Origin: JBNFVY01 sp049943335
GTDB taxonomy: Bacteria; Pseudomonadota; Alphaproteobacteria; Rhodobacterales; Rhodobacteraceae
Direction of reading: 5' to 3'
Assembly: GCF_049943335.1 (NCBI RefSeq)
Contig: NZ_JBNFVY010000008.1
Location: 1-64,000, forward strand
DNA length: 64,000 nt
In this document: positions 1 to 8,200 of the stretch, piece by piece
Layout of the letters: each line of letters opens with the position of its first letter
Numbering within the stretch: the stretch's first letter is position 1
Position numbers and translations under genes: made by a program
Notes under the pieces: model-generated
Database searches by the model: none
What the model saw: the letters and a program-made list of their open reading frames with translations, nothing else
Told to the model about the DNA's origin: nothing

Positions 1-289
1 GCCCGTCTGGCGTCCCGTTAGCGCCTCAGCGCCGCCGGTGAAGGGGCTTTTACGGATACCTATCAAAACCCGCAAGGGCTTTTTACAAGAAAAGTGACGA
101 TTTTTTCTCGCTTCTAACTTATCTTAGTAAAAACAAGGCATTAGGCGGCTGAATTCTTTTCGCCAAACGCTTGGCACTACCATGCTGGCGCTCGCTCTTG
201 CGTGAGGATTCTGGCCCGGCAGGCTTATCCACAGACCTATCCCCCGATTTCCGGGAAAAATCGCTGACTCGCGTGGTGGAATCGGGGCT
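1..289. other. Intergenic region with a DnaA box
   Basis: No gene is supported here. The first ~60 bases are GC-rich with a short direct repeat (GCGCC-TCA-GCGCC). Then comes an AT-rich stretch with T- and A-runs at about 75-135. A perfect DnaA-box 9-mer (TTATCCACA) sits at 225-233 on the + strand. The short open frames crossing this stretch look like noise and run into msrQ. A single DnaA box is not enough to call an origin. The left part may be the tail of a transcription unit outside the window. Confidence 0.4.
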
Positions 290-907
290 TCAGGTGCGGA
301 TGACTCGCTTGATCTGGGGCAGACGCAGCGCAAGCAGGCCCAGAATGATTCCCAGATAGACCAAAGGTTCGACCTGCCAGCCTTTGACCAGCATCACGAA
401 ATGCACAGATCCCAGCACGGCAACGACATAGGTCAGCTTGTGCAATTTGCGCCAGGCCGGGCCAAGCTTACGGATGGACCAGTTATTGGAAGTCGCCGCC
501 AAGGGGATCATCAGGACGAAGGCCGCCATGCCGATCGTGATATAGGGGCGCTTGACGATGTCCTTGAAAATCTGGCTGACGATTTGAACGTCCAGTACCA
601 GCCAGACCAACAGGTGCAGAGCGATATAGAAGAAAGCGATCAGGCCCAAAGCCCGGCGATATTTGATCAGGTTGATGCCGGTGGCCAGTCGCAGCGGCGT
701 GATGGCCAGCGCCAAGATCAGCACCTGGAGGCCCAGTTCACCCAGTTCGTGTTCCAGCGCCTTTATCGGCTCGACGCCCAAACCCCCGGTCATCCCAAGG
801 AAGAAGAACCAGACAGGCGGGATGACCGACAGAAAATAGAGCGGCCATGCGGGCACTTTGCGGGTCGCGCGACTGATGGTTTGCGACAGGGGGGGCAACT
901 GGGGCAT
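290..907 (-). CDS. msrQ: MsrQ, heme-binding membrane subunit of the MsrPQ reductase
   Basis: A 205-residue polytopic inner-membrane protein of the ferric-reductase-like/YedZ family. MsrQ passes electrons from the quinone pool or flavin reductase through b-type heme to MsrP, which repairs oxidised methionines in periplasmic proteins. About five to six hydrophobic segments are visible, with histidines in membrane segments around residues 97 and 150-165 as candidate heme ligands. The length is normal for the family. Its ATG overlaps the msrP stop codon (TGATG), so the two genes are translationally coupled in the order msrP-msrQ. Confidence 0.95.
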   Translation of the reverse strand: MPQLPPLSQTISRATRKVPAWPLYFLSVIPPVWFFFLGMTGGLGVEPIKALEHELGELGLQVLILALAITPLRLATGINLIKYRRALGLIAFFYIALHLLVWLVLDVQIVSQIFKDIVKRPYITIGMAAFVLMIPLAATSNNWSIRKLGPAWRKLHKLTYVVAVLGSVHFVMLVKGWQVEPLVYLGIILGLLALRLPQIKRVIRT

Positions 908-1809
908 CAGAAGTCCTGAGACAGGTCCATGCCCTTGTATAGGCCGGCCACCTGGTCTTCATACCCGTTGAACATCAACGTGGGCTGGCGCTTGGTAAAC
1001 AGCCCCCCGCCGATCCGGCGTTCGGTTGCCTGGCTCCAACGTGGATGATCGACCTGGGGATTCACATTGGAATAGAACCCGTATTCGCGGTGGTTCTGAT
1101 CCTTCCACGTGTTCATTGGCTGATCGGTCTGCAGGGTGATCCGCACAATCGACTTGATCGATTTGAAACCGTATTTCCACGGCACGACCAAGCGCAGCGG
1201 CGCACCATTCTGGTTCGGCAGGTCTTTTCCGTAGATCCCTGTCGCCACCAGCGTCAGCGGGTGCATCGCTTCGTCCAGACGCAACCCTTCGACATAGGGC
1301 CAATCCAAGATCGCGCGGCGTTGACCCGGCATTTCTTCGGGTCGGACCAGCGTTTCAAAGCGCACATACCTGGCCGACGGCTGAACGCCGACCTTGTCCA
1401 ACAGGTGGCTCAACTGGAAACCGTTCCATGGCACAACCATGCTCCAGGCTTCGACGCAGCGAAAGCGATAGACACGTTCTTCGATTGGCAGGCCGTCCAG
1501 CACATCAGCCAGATCGTAGGTGCCCGGCTTGTCGACCAGACCGTCGATCTGCACGGCCCACGGATCGGTCGTCAGCATGTGGGCGTTGCGGGCCGGATCG
1601 TCCTTGCCCGTGCCGAATTCGTAAAAATTGTTGTAGTTGGTGATATCTTCAAAGCTGTTCGGGACTTCTTCAACAGAAAACCCCGCAGCGCGGGCCGGGC
1701 CCGCGACCAAACCGGCCGCCCCCAAACCCGCCAGTACGGCCCGCCGGTTGAGGTAGGTGCGTTCGGGCGTGATGTCTGAATATTTCAGATCAGGGGTCCA
1801 GCGTGCCAT
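907..1809 (-). CDS. msrP: MsrP, molybdopterin-dependent protein-methionine-sulfoxide reductase
   Basis: A 300-residue periplasmic oxidoreductase of the sulfite-oxidase/YedY family. It reduces both diastereomers of protein-bound methionine sulfoxide. The N-terminus has a twin-arginine-type leader (RR near residue 22, then a hydrophobic stretch ending in ARA near residue 41), fitting Tat export with bound molybdenum cofactor. The cysteine in the VYRFRCVEAWS motif (about residue 118) is the expected Mo ligand. It is first in a two-gene operon with the membrane partner msrQ. Length and order match the family. Confidence 0.95.
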   Translation of the reverse strand: MARWTPDLKYSDITPERTYLNRRAVLAGLGAAGLVAGPARAAGFSVEEVPNSFEDITNYNNFYEFGTGKDDPARNAHMLTTDPWAVQIDGLVDKPGTYDLADVLDGLPIEERVYRFRCVEAWSMVVPWNGFQLSHLLDKVGVQPSARYVRFETLVRPEEMPGQRRAILDWPYVEGLRLDEAMHPLTLVATGIYGKDLPNQNGAPLRLVVPWKYGFKSIKSIVRITLQTDQPMNTWKDQNHREYGFYSNVNPQVDHPRWSQATERRIGGGLFTKRQPTLMFNGYEDQVAGLYKGMDLSQDF

Positions 1810-1876
1810 CGTTTGTCTCCGTTCTTTGTTGCCCCAGAGCTAGCCCGGGACGGGCGCGACACAAAGCAAACTGTTT

Positions 1877-3499
1877 TCACGATGGCGTTGGAGAATTGTA
1901 ACTTGGAAATAACTTGTTGAACGGAATCGAACTGCCGTCGGCCTGCACGATCCGAACATGACGACGGCGCATCTGGCGCGGTTCGGTGACCCCCACGGAA
2001 TGGGCGATCGTTTCCAGCTCGGATGTCATGGACCGCGCGTAGGCGGCGACTTTCTTGTATTTATCTTCCACAACCAACCCCTTTTGCAGGTGCGGATCGT
2101 GGGTCGTGATCCCTGTGGGGCAGGTGTTCTTGTTGCATTTGAGCGCCTGGATACAGCCCAGCGAAAACATGAACCCGCGGGCCGAGGCGACGAAATCGGC
2201 CCCCGCGCACAGCGCCCAGGCCAGATCGCCGGGATTGACCAGCTTGCCGGCCGCGATGATCCGGATGCGATCGTGTAGCCCGTGCATGTCGCGCAGATCC
2301 ACGATGCGGGGCAACGCCTCGCGGATGGGCAGGCCGACCAGATCAATAAGCGGCATGGGCGCCGCGCCTGTCCCGCCCTCGCCGCCATCTATCGTGATGA
2401 AATCCGGCGCGCTTTCAGGGCCCCGTTCCTGGATCAGCTGAAAGAACTCTTCCCACGGATCGGCGCTTCCGATCACGGCCTTGAACCCGGTGGGCTTGCC
2501 GGTGACCTCGCGCATGCGGGCGATAAAGTCCAAGAGGTCACCGAAATCATCCACCTCGCGGTGGCGGTTGGGGGATATTCCATCTTCGCCGGGTCTCAAC
2601 CCGCGAATTTCGCGGATTTCCTTGTTGATTTTCTCGGCGGGCAGGATGCCGCCCTTGCCGGGTTTGGCACCCTGGCTCAACTTGATCTCGAACATCTTGA
2701 TTTCCGGATGCTCGGCAATCCTGCGCAGCTTGTCGTCATCCAGATTTCCGGCCTTGTCCCGGACGCCGTATTTTGCGGTGCCGATCTGGTAGACAAGATC
2801 GCAGCCGGATTCCAGATGAAACGGCGACACCCCCCCTTCGCCCGTGTTCATCCAGATGCCTGCGTCTTTCGCACCGCGCGCCAGCGCACGCACTGCGGGT
2901 TTGGAAATGGCGCCATAGCTCATGCCCGAGATGTTGAAGATCGACGGTGCCACATACGGGTGCCGGCAATGCGGGCCGATTTCCAGCGGGGCGGTCTTGG
3001 CAAACTGGTCCTCTAACGGCGGAAAGGCCGCGTTGACGAAGATCGGGGTGCCGGGGATCGACAGATTGCGGGTCGAGCCGAAAGCCACCGTATTGCTCTT
3101 GTCATGCGAGGCCCGGTAGATCCAATCGCGCTGCGCCCGGTTGAACGGCATTTCTTCACGGTCCATGGCAAAGAAGTACTGCCGGAAAAACTCGCCCAGT
3201 CCTGAAAACAGGTGCCTGAACCGTCCGATCACCGGATAATTGCGCCGGATGGCATCGCCAGCCTGCGTCGTATCGATGAAGTACATTGCAACCAAGGACA
3301 GCATGAAAGCCCCGACGGCGACGACGAAAATCACCGCGAGGATTTCAAGTGCCGTGCCCGTCCAGTCCAGAATTGTCATCAAGCCGCTCCGATCTGCCAT
3401 TTTCAGACCAACCTTGACGTCATAGGCGTCTGTTTGGAACCCGAATTCTTCCGTGGGCGGGGCCGTGGGTTTGGCACGAAACGCTCGCAAGATGTTCAC
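1877..3499 (-). CDS. Membrane-anchored FMN-binding glutamate synthase family protein
   Basis: A 540-residue protein homologous to the FMN/TIM-barrel synthase domain of the large glutamate synthase subunit (GltB), without the glutaminase domain. A hydrophobic segment at about residues 48-73 should anchor it in the membrane. A GGEGGTGAAPMP stretch typical of the FMN domain is present, and C449-x5-C455-x4-C460 matches the 3Fe-4S ligand spacing of glutamate synthases. With no amidotransferase domain and no gltD next to it, ammonia-dependent glutamate synthesis is only one possibility. Its real substrate is unknown. It is transcribed alone, after the msrPQ pair in chromosomal order. Confidence 0.85.
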   Translation of the reverse strand: MNILRAFRAKPTAPPTEEFGFQTDAYDVKVGLKMADRSGLMTILDWTGTALEILAVIFVVAVGAFMLSLVAMYFIDTTQAGDAIRRNYPVIGRFRHLFSGLGEFFRQYFFAMDREEMPFNRAQRDWIYRASHDKSNTVAFGSTRNLSIPGTPIFVNAAFPPLEDQFAKTAPLEIGPHCRHPYVAPSIFNISGMSYGAISKPAVRALARGAKDAGIWMNTGEGGVSPFHLESGCDLVYQIGTAKYGVRDKAGNLDDDKLRRIAEHPEIKMFEIKLSQGAKPGKGGILPAEKINKEIREIRGLRPGEDGISPNRHREVDDFGDLLDFIARMREVTGKPTGFKAVIGSADPWEEFFQLIQERGPESAPDFITIDGGEGGTGAAPMPLIDLVGLPIREALPRIVDLRDMHGLHDRIRIIAAGKLVNPGDLAWALCAGADFVASARGFMFSLGCIQALKCNKNTCPTGITTHDPHLQKGLVVEDKYKKVAAYARSMTSELETIAHSVGVTEPRQMRRRHVRIVQADGSSIPFNKLFPSYNSPTPS

Positions 3500-3537
3500 A
3501 ACCGATCACACACTTGGGACTTGAAACCAAAAATGCC

Positions 3538-3574
3538 GCGGGCTTGGTGCAAATTGGCGCCCGTTCAAGCCCGC
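3538..3574. repeat. Perfect 9-bp inverted repeat upstream of the fasciclin gene
   Basis: Arms GCGGGCTTG (3538-3546) and CAAGCCCGC (3566-3574) are exactly complementary with a 19-base loop. The repeat lies in the divergent spacer between the glutamate-synthase-like gene and the fasciclin gene, about 80 bases before the latter. It could form an RNA hairpin in the fasciclin leader or be an operator. No T-run follows directly. Confidence 0.5.
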
Positions 3575-3652
3575 GCCGCCCGCTTTTTTGGTGATCCAAT
3601 TCAACGCGGCCTCGTACTCCGGTCACATGATCATCAGAAAGGGAGTTACCTC

Positions 3653-4135
3653 ATGTTCCGCAGAAGCTTCATGGCCCTCGCCGCCACCTCTGTCCTTGCC
3701 ACCGCAGCCTGTGCCGGCGGTCACGGTATGGATATCGTCGACACCGCTGTCAGCGCAGACGACTTCAACACGCTCGTCGCCGCAGTTCAGGCCGCCGATC
3801 TTGTCGACACGCTCAAGAGTGACGGCCCCTTCACCGTATTCGCACCAACCGACGCGGCTTTTGCTGCCCTGCCCGACGGGACGGTCGAAACCCTGCTCAA
3901 GCCGGAAAACAAGGATCAGCTGGTGTCGATCCTGACCTATCACGTGGTGCCGGGCAAAGTGATGTCGGGCGATCTGTCAGACGGCATGATGGCCGCCACC
4001 GTACAAGGGGACACTGTCACCATCGGCACCATGGGCGGTGTGACCGTCGATGGCGCGAACGTCGTGCAAGCCGACATCGAAGCTTCGAACGGCGTCATCC
4101 ACGTGATCGACAAGGTGATCATGCCAGGCATGTAA
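3653..4135 (+). CDS. Secreted fasciclin (FAS1) domain protein
   Basis: A 160-residue protein made of an N-terminal export signal and one FAS1 domain. The signal has RR near residue 3, a hydrophobic stretch, then TAAC with Cys20, so it may be a lipoprotein. FAS1 hallmarks are visible: a TVFAPTDAAFAALP motif, YHVVPG, and a C-terminal NGVIHVIDKVIMP motif. FAS1 proteins usually mediate adhesion at the cell surface or in biofilms. The start chosen is the ATG after GGGAG at 3642-3646; the longer upstream frame lacks coding character. It is followed directly by a strong terminator. Confidence 0.92.
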   Translation: MFRRSFMALAATSVLATAACAGGHGMDIVDTAVSADDFNTLVAAVQAADLVDTLKSDGPFTVFAPTDAAFAALPDGTVETLLKPENKDQLVSILTYHVVPGKVMSGDLSDGMMAATVQGDTVTIGTMGGVTVDGANVVQADIEASNGVIHVIDKVIMPGM

Positions 4136-4150
4136 GCCCGCAATACAAGA

Positions 4151-4183
4151 AAAAACCCGCCGGATCGCTCCGGCGGGTTTGTT
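4151..4183. terminator. Bidirectional rho-independent terminator between fasciclin gene and clpB
   Basis: The stem CCCGCCGGA/TCCGGCGGG (4156-4177) closes a four-base loop. It is flanked by an A-run on the left and T-rich sequence on the right, so it can end transcription from both convergent genes. Confidence 0.88.
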
Positions 4184-4185
4184 TG

Positions 4186-6804
4186 TCAGTGGACGACCGC
4201 GTCGTCTGGTTTGGGCCGGTTTGTGGTCGCGACCTTGTCGCCGATAATCAGCCCATCGGCCCCGGCGCTGACCGTCACGGTATCGCCGTCTTTGATGTCG
4301 CCAGCCAGCAGCATCTCGGCCAACGGGTCCTGCACCGCGCGCTGGATCACGCGCTTGAGCGGGCGAGCACCGAACACCGGATCGTAGCCTTCGTCGGCCA
4401 GCCACTTTTCGGCCGCCTCGTCCAATTCGATCTCAATGTCGCGCCGCGCCAGCCGCTTGCGCAGCAGACCCAACTGGATCGAAACGATGCCCGACATGTC
4501 CTCGCGGCCAAGGCGATCGAAGATGATCGTCTCGTCCAGACGGTTCAGGAATTCGGGGCGGAAGTGCGCCCGCACCGCGTCCATCACATCGCGCTTGGCA
4601 TCGGCAGCATCAGCCCCATCAGGGAGCTGACTGAGCGCCTGCGCGCCCAGGTTGCTGGTCAGCACGATCAGCGTCTGCTTGAAGTCGACGGTACGACCCT
4701 GACCATCGGTCAGCACACCATCATCCAGCACCTGCAACAGCACGTTGAACACATCCGGGTGGGCCTTTTCGACCTCGTCGAACAGGATCACCTGATAGGG
4801 GCGCCGGCGCACGGCTTCGGTCAGAACGCCGCCCTCATCGTAGCCGACATAACCCGGGGGCGCACCGATGAGCCGCGCCACCGCGTGTTTCTCCATGAAC
4901 TCGGACATGTCGATGCGGACCATCGCGCTGTCGTCGTCGAACAGATATTCGGCCACGGCCTTGGTCAGTTCGGTTTTACCCACGCCCGTCGGGCCCAAGA
5001 ACAGGAAACTGCCCAGCGGACGATTTTCGTCGTTCAGGCCCGCACGCGCACGGCGCACGGCGTTCGCCACGGCGCGGACAGCTTGTTTCTGACCGATCAC
5101 GCGCTTGCCAAGCTCGTCTTCCATGCGCAGCAGCTTGTCGCGTTCGCCCTCCAGCATCTTGCTGGTGGGAATGCCCGTCCAGCGTTCGACCACCTCGGCG
5201 ATCTGCTCGGGGCGCACGGCTTCTTCGACCATCAGGTCGCCGTCTTCCTGCACTTCGGCCGCAGCCAGCTTTTTCTCCAACTCGGGGATTACCCCATAAG
5301 ACAGCTCGCCCGCCTTGCCCAGATCACCGTGCCGCTTGGCGATGTCCAGATCGGCCCGCGCCTGATCCAGCTGTTCTTTCAACTCGCGCGCGCCTTCCAG
5401 CTTGTCGCGTTCAGACTGCCATTTGGCGGTCATGGAATCGGATTTTTCCTGCAGACCCGCCAGCTCAGCCTCGAGCTTTTCCAGCCGCGACTTGGACGCA
5501 TCGTCGTCTTCTTTCTTCAGCGCCTCAGCTTCGATCTGAAGCTGCAGGATCTGGCGATCCAGCTGGTCCAGTTCCTCTGGCTTGCTGTCGACCTCCATCC
5601 GCAAACGGCTGGCGGCCTCGTCCATGAGGTCAATCGCCTTGTCGGGCAAGAAGCGGTCCGTGATATAGCGGTGGCTCAACGTGGCCGCCGCCACCAGCGC
5701 GCTGTCGGAAATCCGCACGCCGTGGTGCATTTCGTATTTTTCCTTGATGCCGCGCAGAATCGACACGGTGTCTTCCACCGTCGGCTCTTCGACCATCACA
5801 GGCTGAAACCGCCGGGCAAGCGCCGCGTCTTTTTCCACGTACTTGCGGTATTCGTCCAACGTCGTGGCACCCACGCAGTGCAATTCACCCCGCGCCAGCG
5901 CCGGCTTGATCAGGTTGGCCGCGTCCATCGCGCCATCGGTCTTGCCCGCGCCAACAAGCGTGTGCATTTCGTCGATGAACAGGATGATTTCACCCGCAGC
6001 GGCGGTGATTTCGGACAAGATCGCCTTCAGGCGTTCTTCGAATTCACCGCGATATTTGGCACCGGCAATCAACGCGCCCATGTCCAGCGCCAACAAGCGC
6101 TTGTTCTTCAGGCTCTCGGGCACATCGCCATTGATGATGCGCAAGGCCAAGCCTTCCGCAATCGCGGTCTTACCCACGCCGGGTTCACCGATCAGCACCG
6201 GATTGTTCTTGGTCCGGCGCGACAGCACCTGCATGGACCGGCGAATTTCTTCATCCCGGCCAATGATCGGGTCGATCTTGCCCTGCTCGGCCGCTTCGGT
6301 CAGGTCACGCGCATATTTCTTGAGCGCGTCATACCCTTCTTCCGCGCTTGCCGAGTTGGCCGTGCGGCCCTTGCGCAAATCGTTGATTGCGCTGTTCAGC
6401 TTCATCGCCGTCACGGCACCAGCATCCAGCGCGTCTTTGGCGCCGGATTTGACCACGGCCAGCGCGGTCAGGATGCGTTCGACCGGCACAAAGCTGTCGC
6501 CGGCCTTTTTGGCCAGTTTTTGCGCTTCGTCCAAGACCTTGGCGGTCTGTTGATCCATATAGGTCTGCCCTGCGTCACCACTGACCTTGGGCAGCTTGGC
6601 CAGGTTCGCCTCGACCGTTTCGCTGACGCGCGCGGGTTCGCCCCCGGCGCGTTTTATCAAGTTCGAGGCAAGACCTTCTTCATCGTCCAACAGCGCTTTA
6701 AGCAAATGCTCGGGCACCAGACGCTGGTGACCTTCGCGCAAAGCAATCGTCTGGGCCGCTTGCAGAAATCCCCGCGACCGCTCCGTGAATTTTTCCATAT
6801 CCAT
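4186..6804 (-). CDS. clpB: ClpB disaggregase chaperone
   Basis: An 872-residue Hsp100 AAA+ ATPase that, with DnaK, pulls aggregated proteins apart after heat stress. It has an N-terminal Clp repeat domain (residues 1-150), first Walker A GEPGVGKT at about 206-213, a long coiled-coil middle domain (about 400-520) and a second Walker A GPTGVGKT near 610. The start was set at the ATG just after AAAAGGAGA, giving the usual N-terminus MDMEKFTERS; a longer in-frame extension is not needed. A heat-shock-type promoter lies about 80 bases upstream. The long antisense frame here is a shadow. Confidence 0.97.
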   Translation of the reverse strand: MDMEKFTERSRGFLQAAQTIALREGHQRLVPEHLLKALLDDEEGLASNLIKRAGGEPARVSETVEANLAKLPKVSGDAGQTYMDQQTAKVLDEAQKLAKKAGDSFVPVERILTALAVVKSGAKDALDAGAVTAMKLNSAINDLRKGRTANSASAEEGYDALKKYARDLTEAAEQGKIDPIIGRDEEIRRSMQVLSRRTKNNPVLIGEPGVGKTAIAEGLALRIINGDVPESLKNKRLLALDMGALIAGAKYRGEFEERLKAILSEITAAAGEIILFIDEMHTLVGAGKTDGAMDAANLIKPALARGELHCVGATTLDEYRKYVEKDAALARRFQPVMVEEPTVEDTVSILRGIKEKYEMHHGVRISDSALVAAATLSHRYITDRFLPDKAIDLMDEAASRLRMEVDSKPEELDQLDRQILQLQIEAEALKKEDDDASKSRLEKLEAELAGLQEKSDSMTAKWQSERDKLEGARELKEQLDQARADLDIAKRHGDLGKAGELSYGVIPELEKKLAAAEVQEDGDLMVEEAVRPEQIAEVVERWTGIPTSKMLEGERDKLLRMEDELGKRVIGQKQAVRAVANAVRRARAGLNDENRPLGSFLFLGPTGVGKTELTKAVAEYLFDDDSAMVRIDMSEFMEKHAVARLIGAPPGYVGYDEGGVLTEAVRRRPYQVILFDEVEKAHPDVFNVLLQVLDDGVLTDGQGRTVDFKQTLIVLTSNLGAQALSQLPDGADAADAKRDVMDAVRAHFRPEFLNRLDETIIFDRLGREDMSGIVSIQLGLLRKRLARRDIEIELDEAAEKWLADEGYDPVFGARPLKRVIQRAVQDPLAEMLLAGDIKDGDTVTVSAGADGLIIGDKVATTNRPKPDDAVVH

Positions 6805-6881
6805 CGGCAGTTCTCCTTTTATAGCACCCTGACTGCCCGGCACCCACTTGGCGGCGCACCCGGCGATGGGCCTTGATCTTC

Positions 6882-6910
6882 AGATGGGAAGTTGCGCAGG
6901 CCGGTTCAAG
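6882..6910 (-). promoter_or_regulatory. Predicted RpoH (sigma-32) promoter of clpB
   Basis: Read on the minus strand, CTTGAA (6905-6910) is followed after 16 bases by CCCATCT (6882-6888). This fits the heat-shock sigma-32 pattern CTTGAA-N13-17-CCCATNT. It lies about 78 bases before the clpB start codon, which suits a heat-induced transcript. Confidence 0.7.
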
Positions 6911-6958
6911 TTAGCCTGTGCGAAAATCCACACAGACGGACGCCCGGCGCGGCACGCC

Positions 6959-6988
6959 AATTCAGGGCCATTCAATTCAGGGCCATTC
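6959..6988. repeat. 15-bp tandem duplication
   Basis: The unit AATTCAGGGCCATTC occurs twice in direct succession (6959-6973 and 6974-6988) in the divergent spacer between clpB and the small gene at 7102. No function is apparent. It looks like simple slippage. Confidence 0.8.
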
Positions 6989-7101
6989 ATGGCTAAATGC
7001 CGCCCGCGCATTGAGGGGAACAATTTCGCACCGTCCGCGTTGTCAAATCAGGCCGTCAAACATACGTGGCAGTCAGAGCAGTCAACACGGGGAAGCCCGA
7101 C

Positions 7102-7353
7102 ATGAATTATGCGACCGAGGTTACCAACCTGACCTACAATGCCGCCGACCAGCAATTCGAGGCGTTGGTGATCCTGCACGAGGCGGGCGACCGATTGGGG
7201 TTTCCCACCAGCCTCAAAGCCCCGATCACAGCCGATTTCGAAACCGTGGCGCGGTCATTGGTTGTCCAAGCCAAGGTGCGCCGGGCACAAAACGTGCACG
7301 AATTGATGTCGCGGCTGAGGCCGATGACGTCGAAGGTGTCACACGCGGCTTGA
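7102..7353 (+). CDS. Conserved hypothetical small protein upstream of pyrF
   Basis: An 83-residue soluble protein with no signal peptide or membrane segment and no motif I can name. The sequence has ordinary mixed composition, with an acidic/hydrophobic N-terminal half and a basic C-terminal half, and reads like a real protein. The ATG at 7102 follows GGGGAAG at good distance; a GTG at 7066 is an alternative. Its 3' end overlaps by 15 bases the 3' end of the convergent sulfotransferase gene. Confidence 0.65.
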   Translation: MNYATEVTNLTYNAADQQFEALVILHEAGDRLGFPTSLKAPITADFETVARSLVVQAKVRRAQNVHELMSRLRPMTSKVSHAA

Positions 7354-8106
7354 CGACAATTTCCCAAGTACCGCCCGCGCTGACCGAAACAGCGCAGACT
7401 CTGCGCCGTCGTCGTACGGCGGGACATCGTAGCGCTCAAGCAGCCGGTATTCCTCTTCGGTCAGGACGCAGCGCAGGAAATTGAAAACCCTGCGCTTGTC
7501 TTGTTCCGACAAACGTTTCTGATGAAACTTGAAATCCCGTGGGGCCTTTTTGGTCTTTGAACCGCCCCCAACCGCCTGTTTAACGTCGTACATATTGCGG
7601 CTGGACTCAGCCAGTTCATCCCACCGCCCCCTCAGGACTTCCAGTGAATAGCCTGTCGATCCGGGCAGATCCTTCAGATCCAGAAAATCCAGCAGGCTCA
7701 TCATGGTTTCGGGGTTGGTTGTCAGATCCTCGTAATAAAAGACGCGAACATCTGCGTCTTGGCACCGCGACAAGAAGCGAATGTTGCCGACATAGCATCC
7801 GAAATTCCGCAGCTTGCTATCTGCCATGCGCACATAGCTCTCCAACGGATCACGCAGCACCAACGATACTTTGGCCTGTTGCGCCTCGGATCGCGGAATA
7901 TTTTGCCACGCCCCGTGTCGCCTGCGCCGCGTCCACCCCAGGGCATCATGCGTCCTTAGAAAGGCCTCTTGCGTGTTTTCGTCACCGGGCAATAGCGATG
8001 TCTTTCCCGGCGTTTTGACGCCTGCGAACGTTTCGACACAGTACCTGATCCAGTTCAGCCCACTGCGCGGAGCGGAAACCACGATGTTCTTCGCCATCAG
8101 ATCCAT
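7339..8106 (-). CDS. Sulfotransferase-domain protein
   Basis: About 255 residues. Sulfotransferases move sulfuryl groups from PAPS to sugars, lipids or other acceptors. The N-terminal motif VVSAPRSGLNWIR fits the 5'-phosphosulfate-binding loop, and LVLRDPLESYVR fits the 3'-phosphate-binding motif. The acceptor is unknown; surface polysaccharide or lipid is plausible. The start was set at the ATG at 8106 because the conserved loop lies right after it; 8097 is an equally good alternative, and the longer frame would run into pyrF. It is divergent from pyrF and unlinked to other glycan genes. Confidence 0.8.
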   Translation of the reverse strand: MDLMAKNIVVSAPRSGLNWIRYCVETFAGVKTPGKTSLLPGDENTQEAFLRTHDALGWTRRRRHGAWQNIPRSEAQQAKVSLVLRDPLESYVRMADSKLRNFGCYVGNIRFLSRCQDADVRVFYYEDLTTNPETMMSLLDFLDLKDLPGSTGYSLEVLRGRWDELAESSRNMYDVKQAVGGGSKTKKAPRDFKFHQKRLSEQDKRRVFNFLRCVLTEEEYRLLERYDVPPYDDGAESALFRSARAVLGKLSSSRV

Positions 8107-8200
8107 GCCACCATGCAACAGAAAGAAATCATCATGTTTACTTGACGGCGATTTCCCAATTCTGCAAGTGCATTTCAAACCCACAACCCGGAGCGCCCAA

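Noticed and set aside
1..289. Chromosomal origin of replication
   Set aside because: Only one DnaA box was found and no origin-linked gene is adjacent, so the call is not supported.
4183..6876. Very long plus-strand open frame (897 codons) opposite clpB
   Set aside because: Antisense shadow of clpB. The translation is His/Gln-rich and matches no family, and the clpB strand has full motif support.
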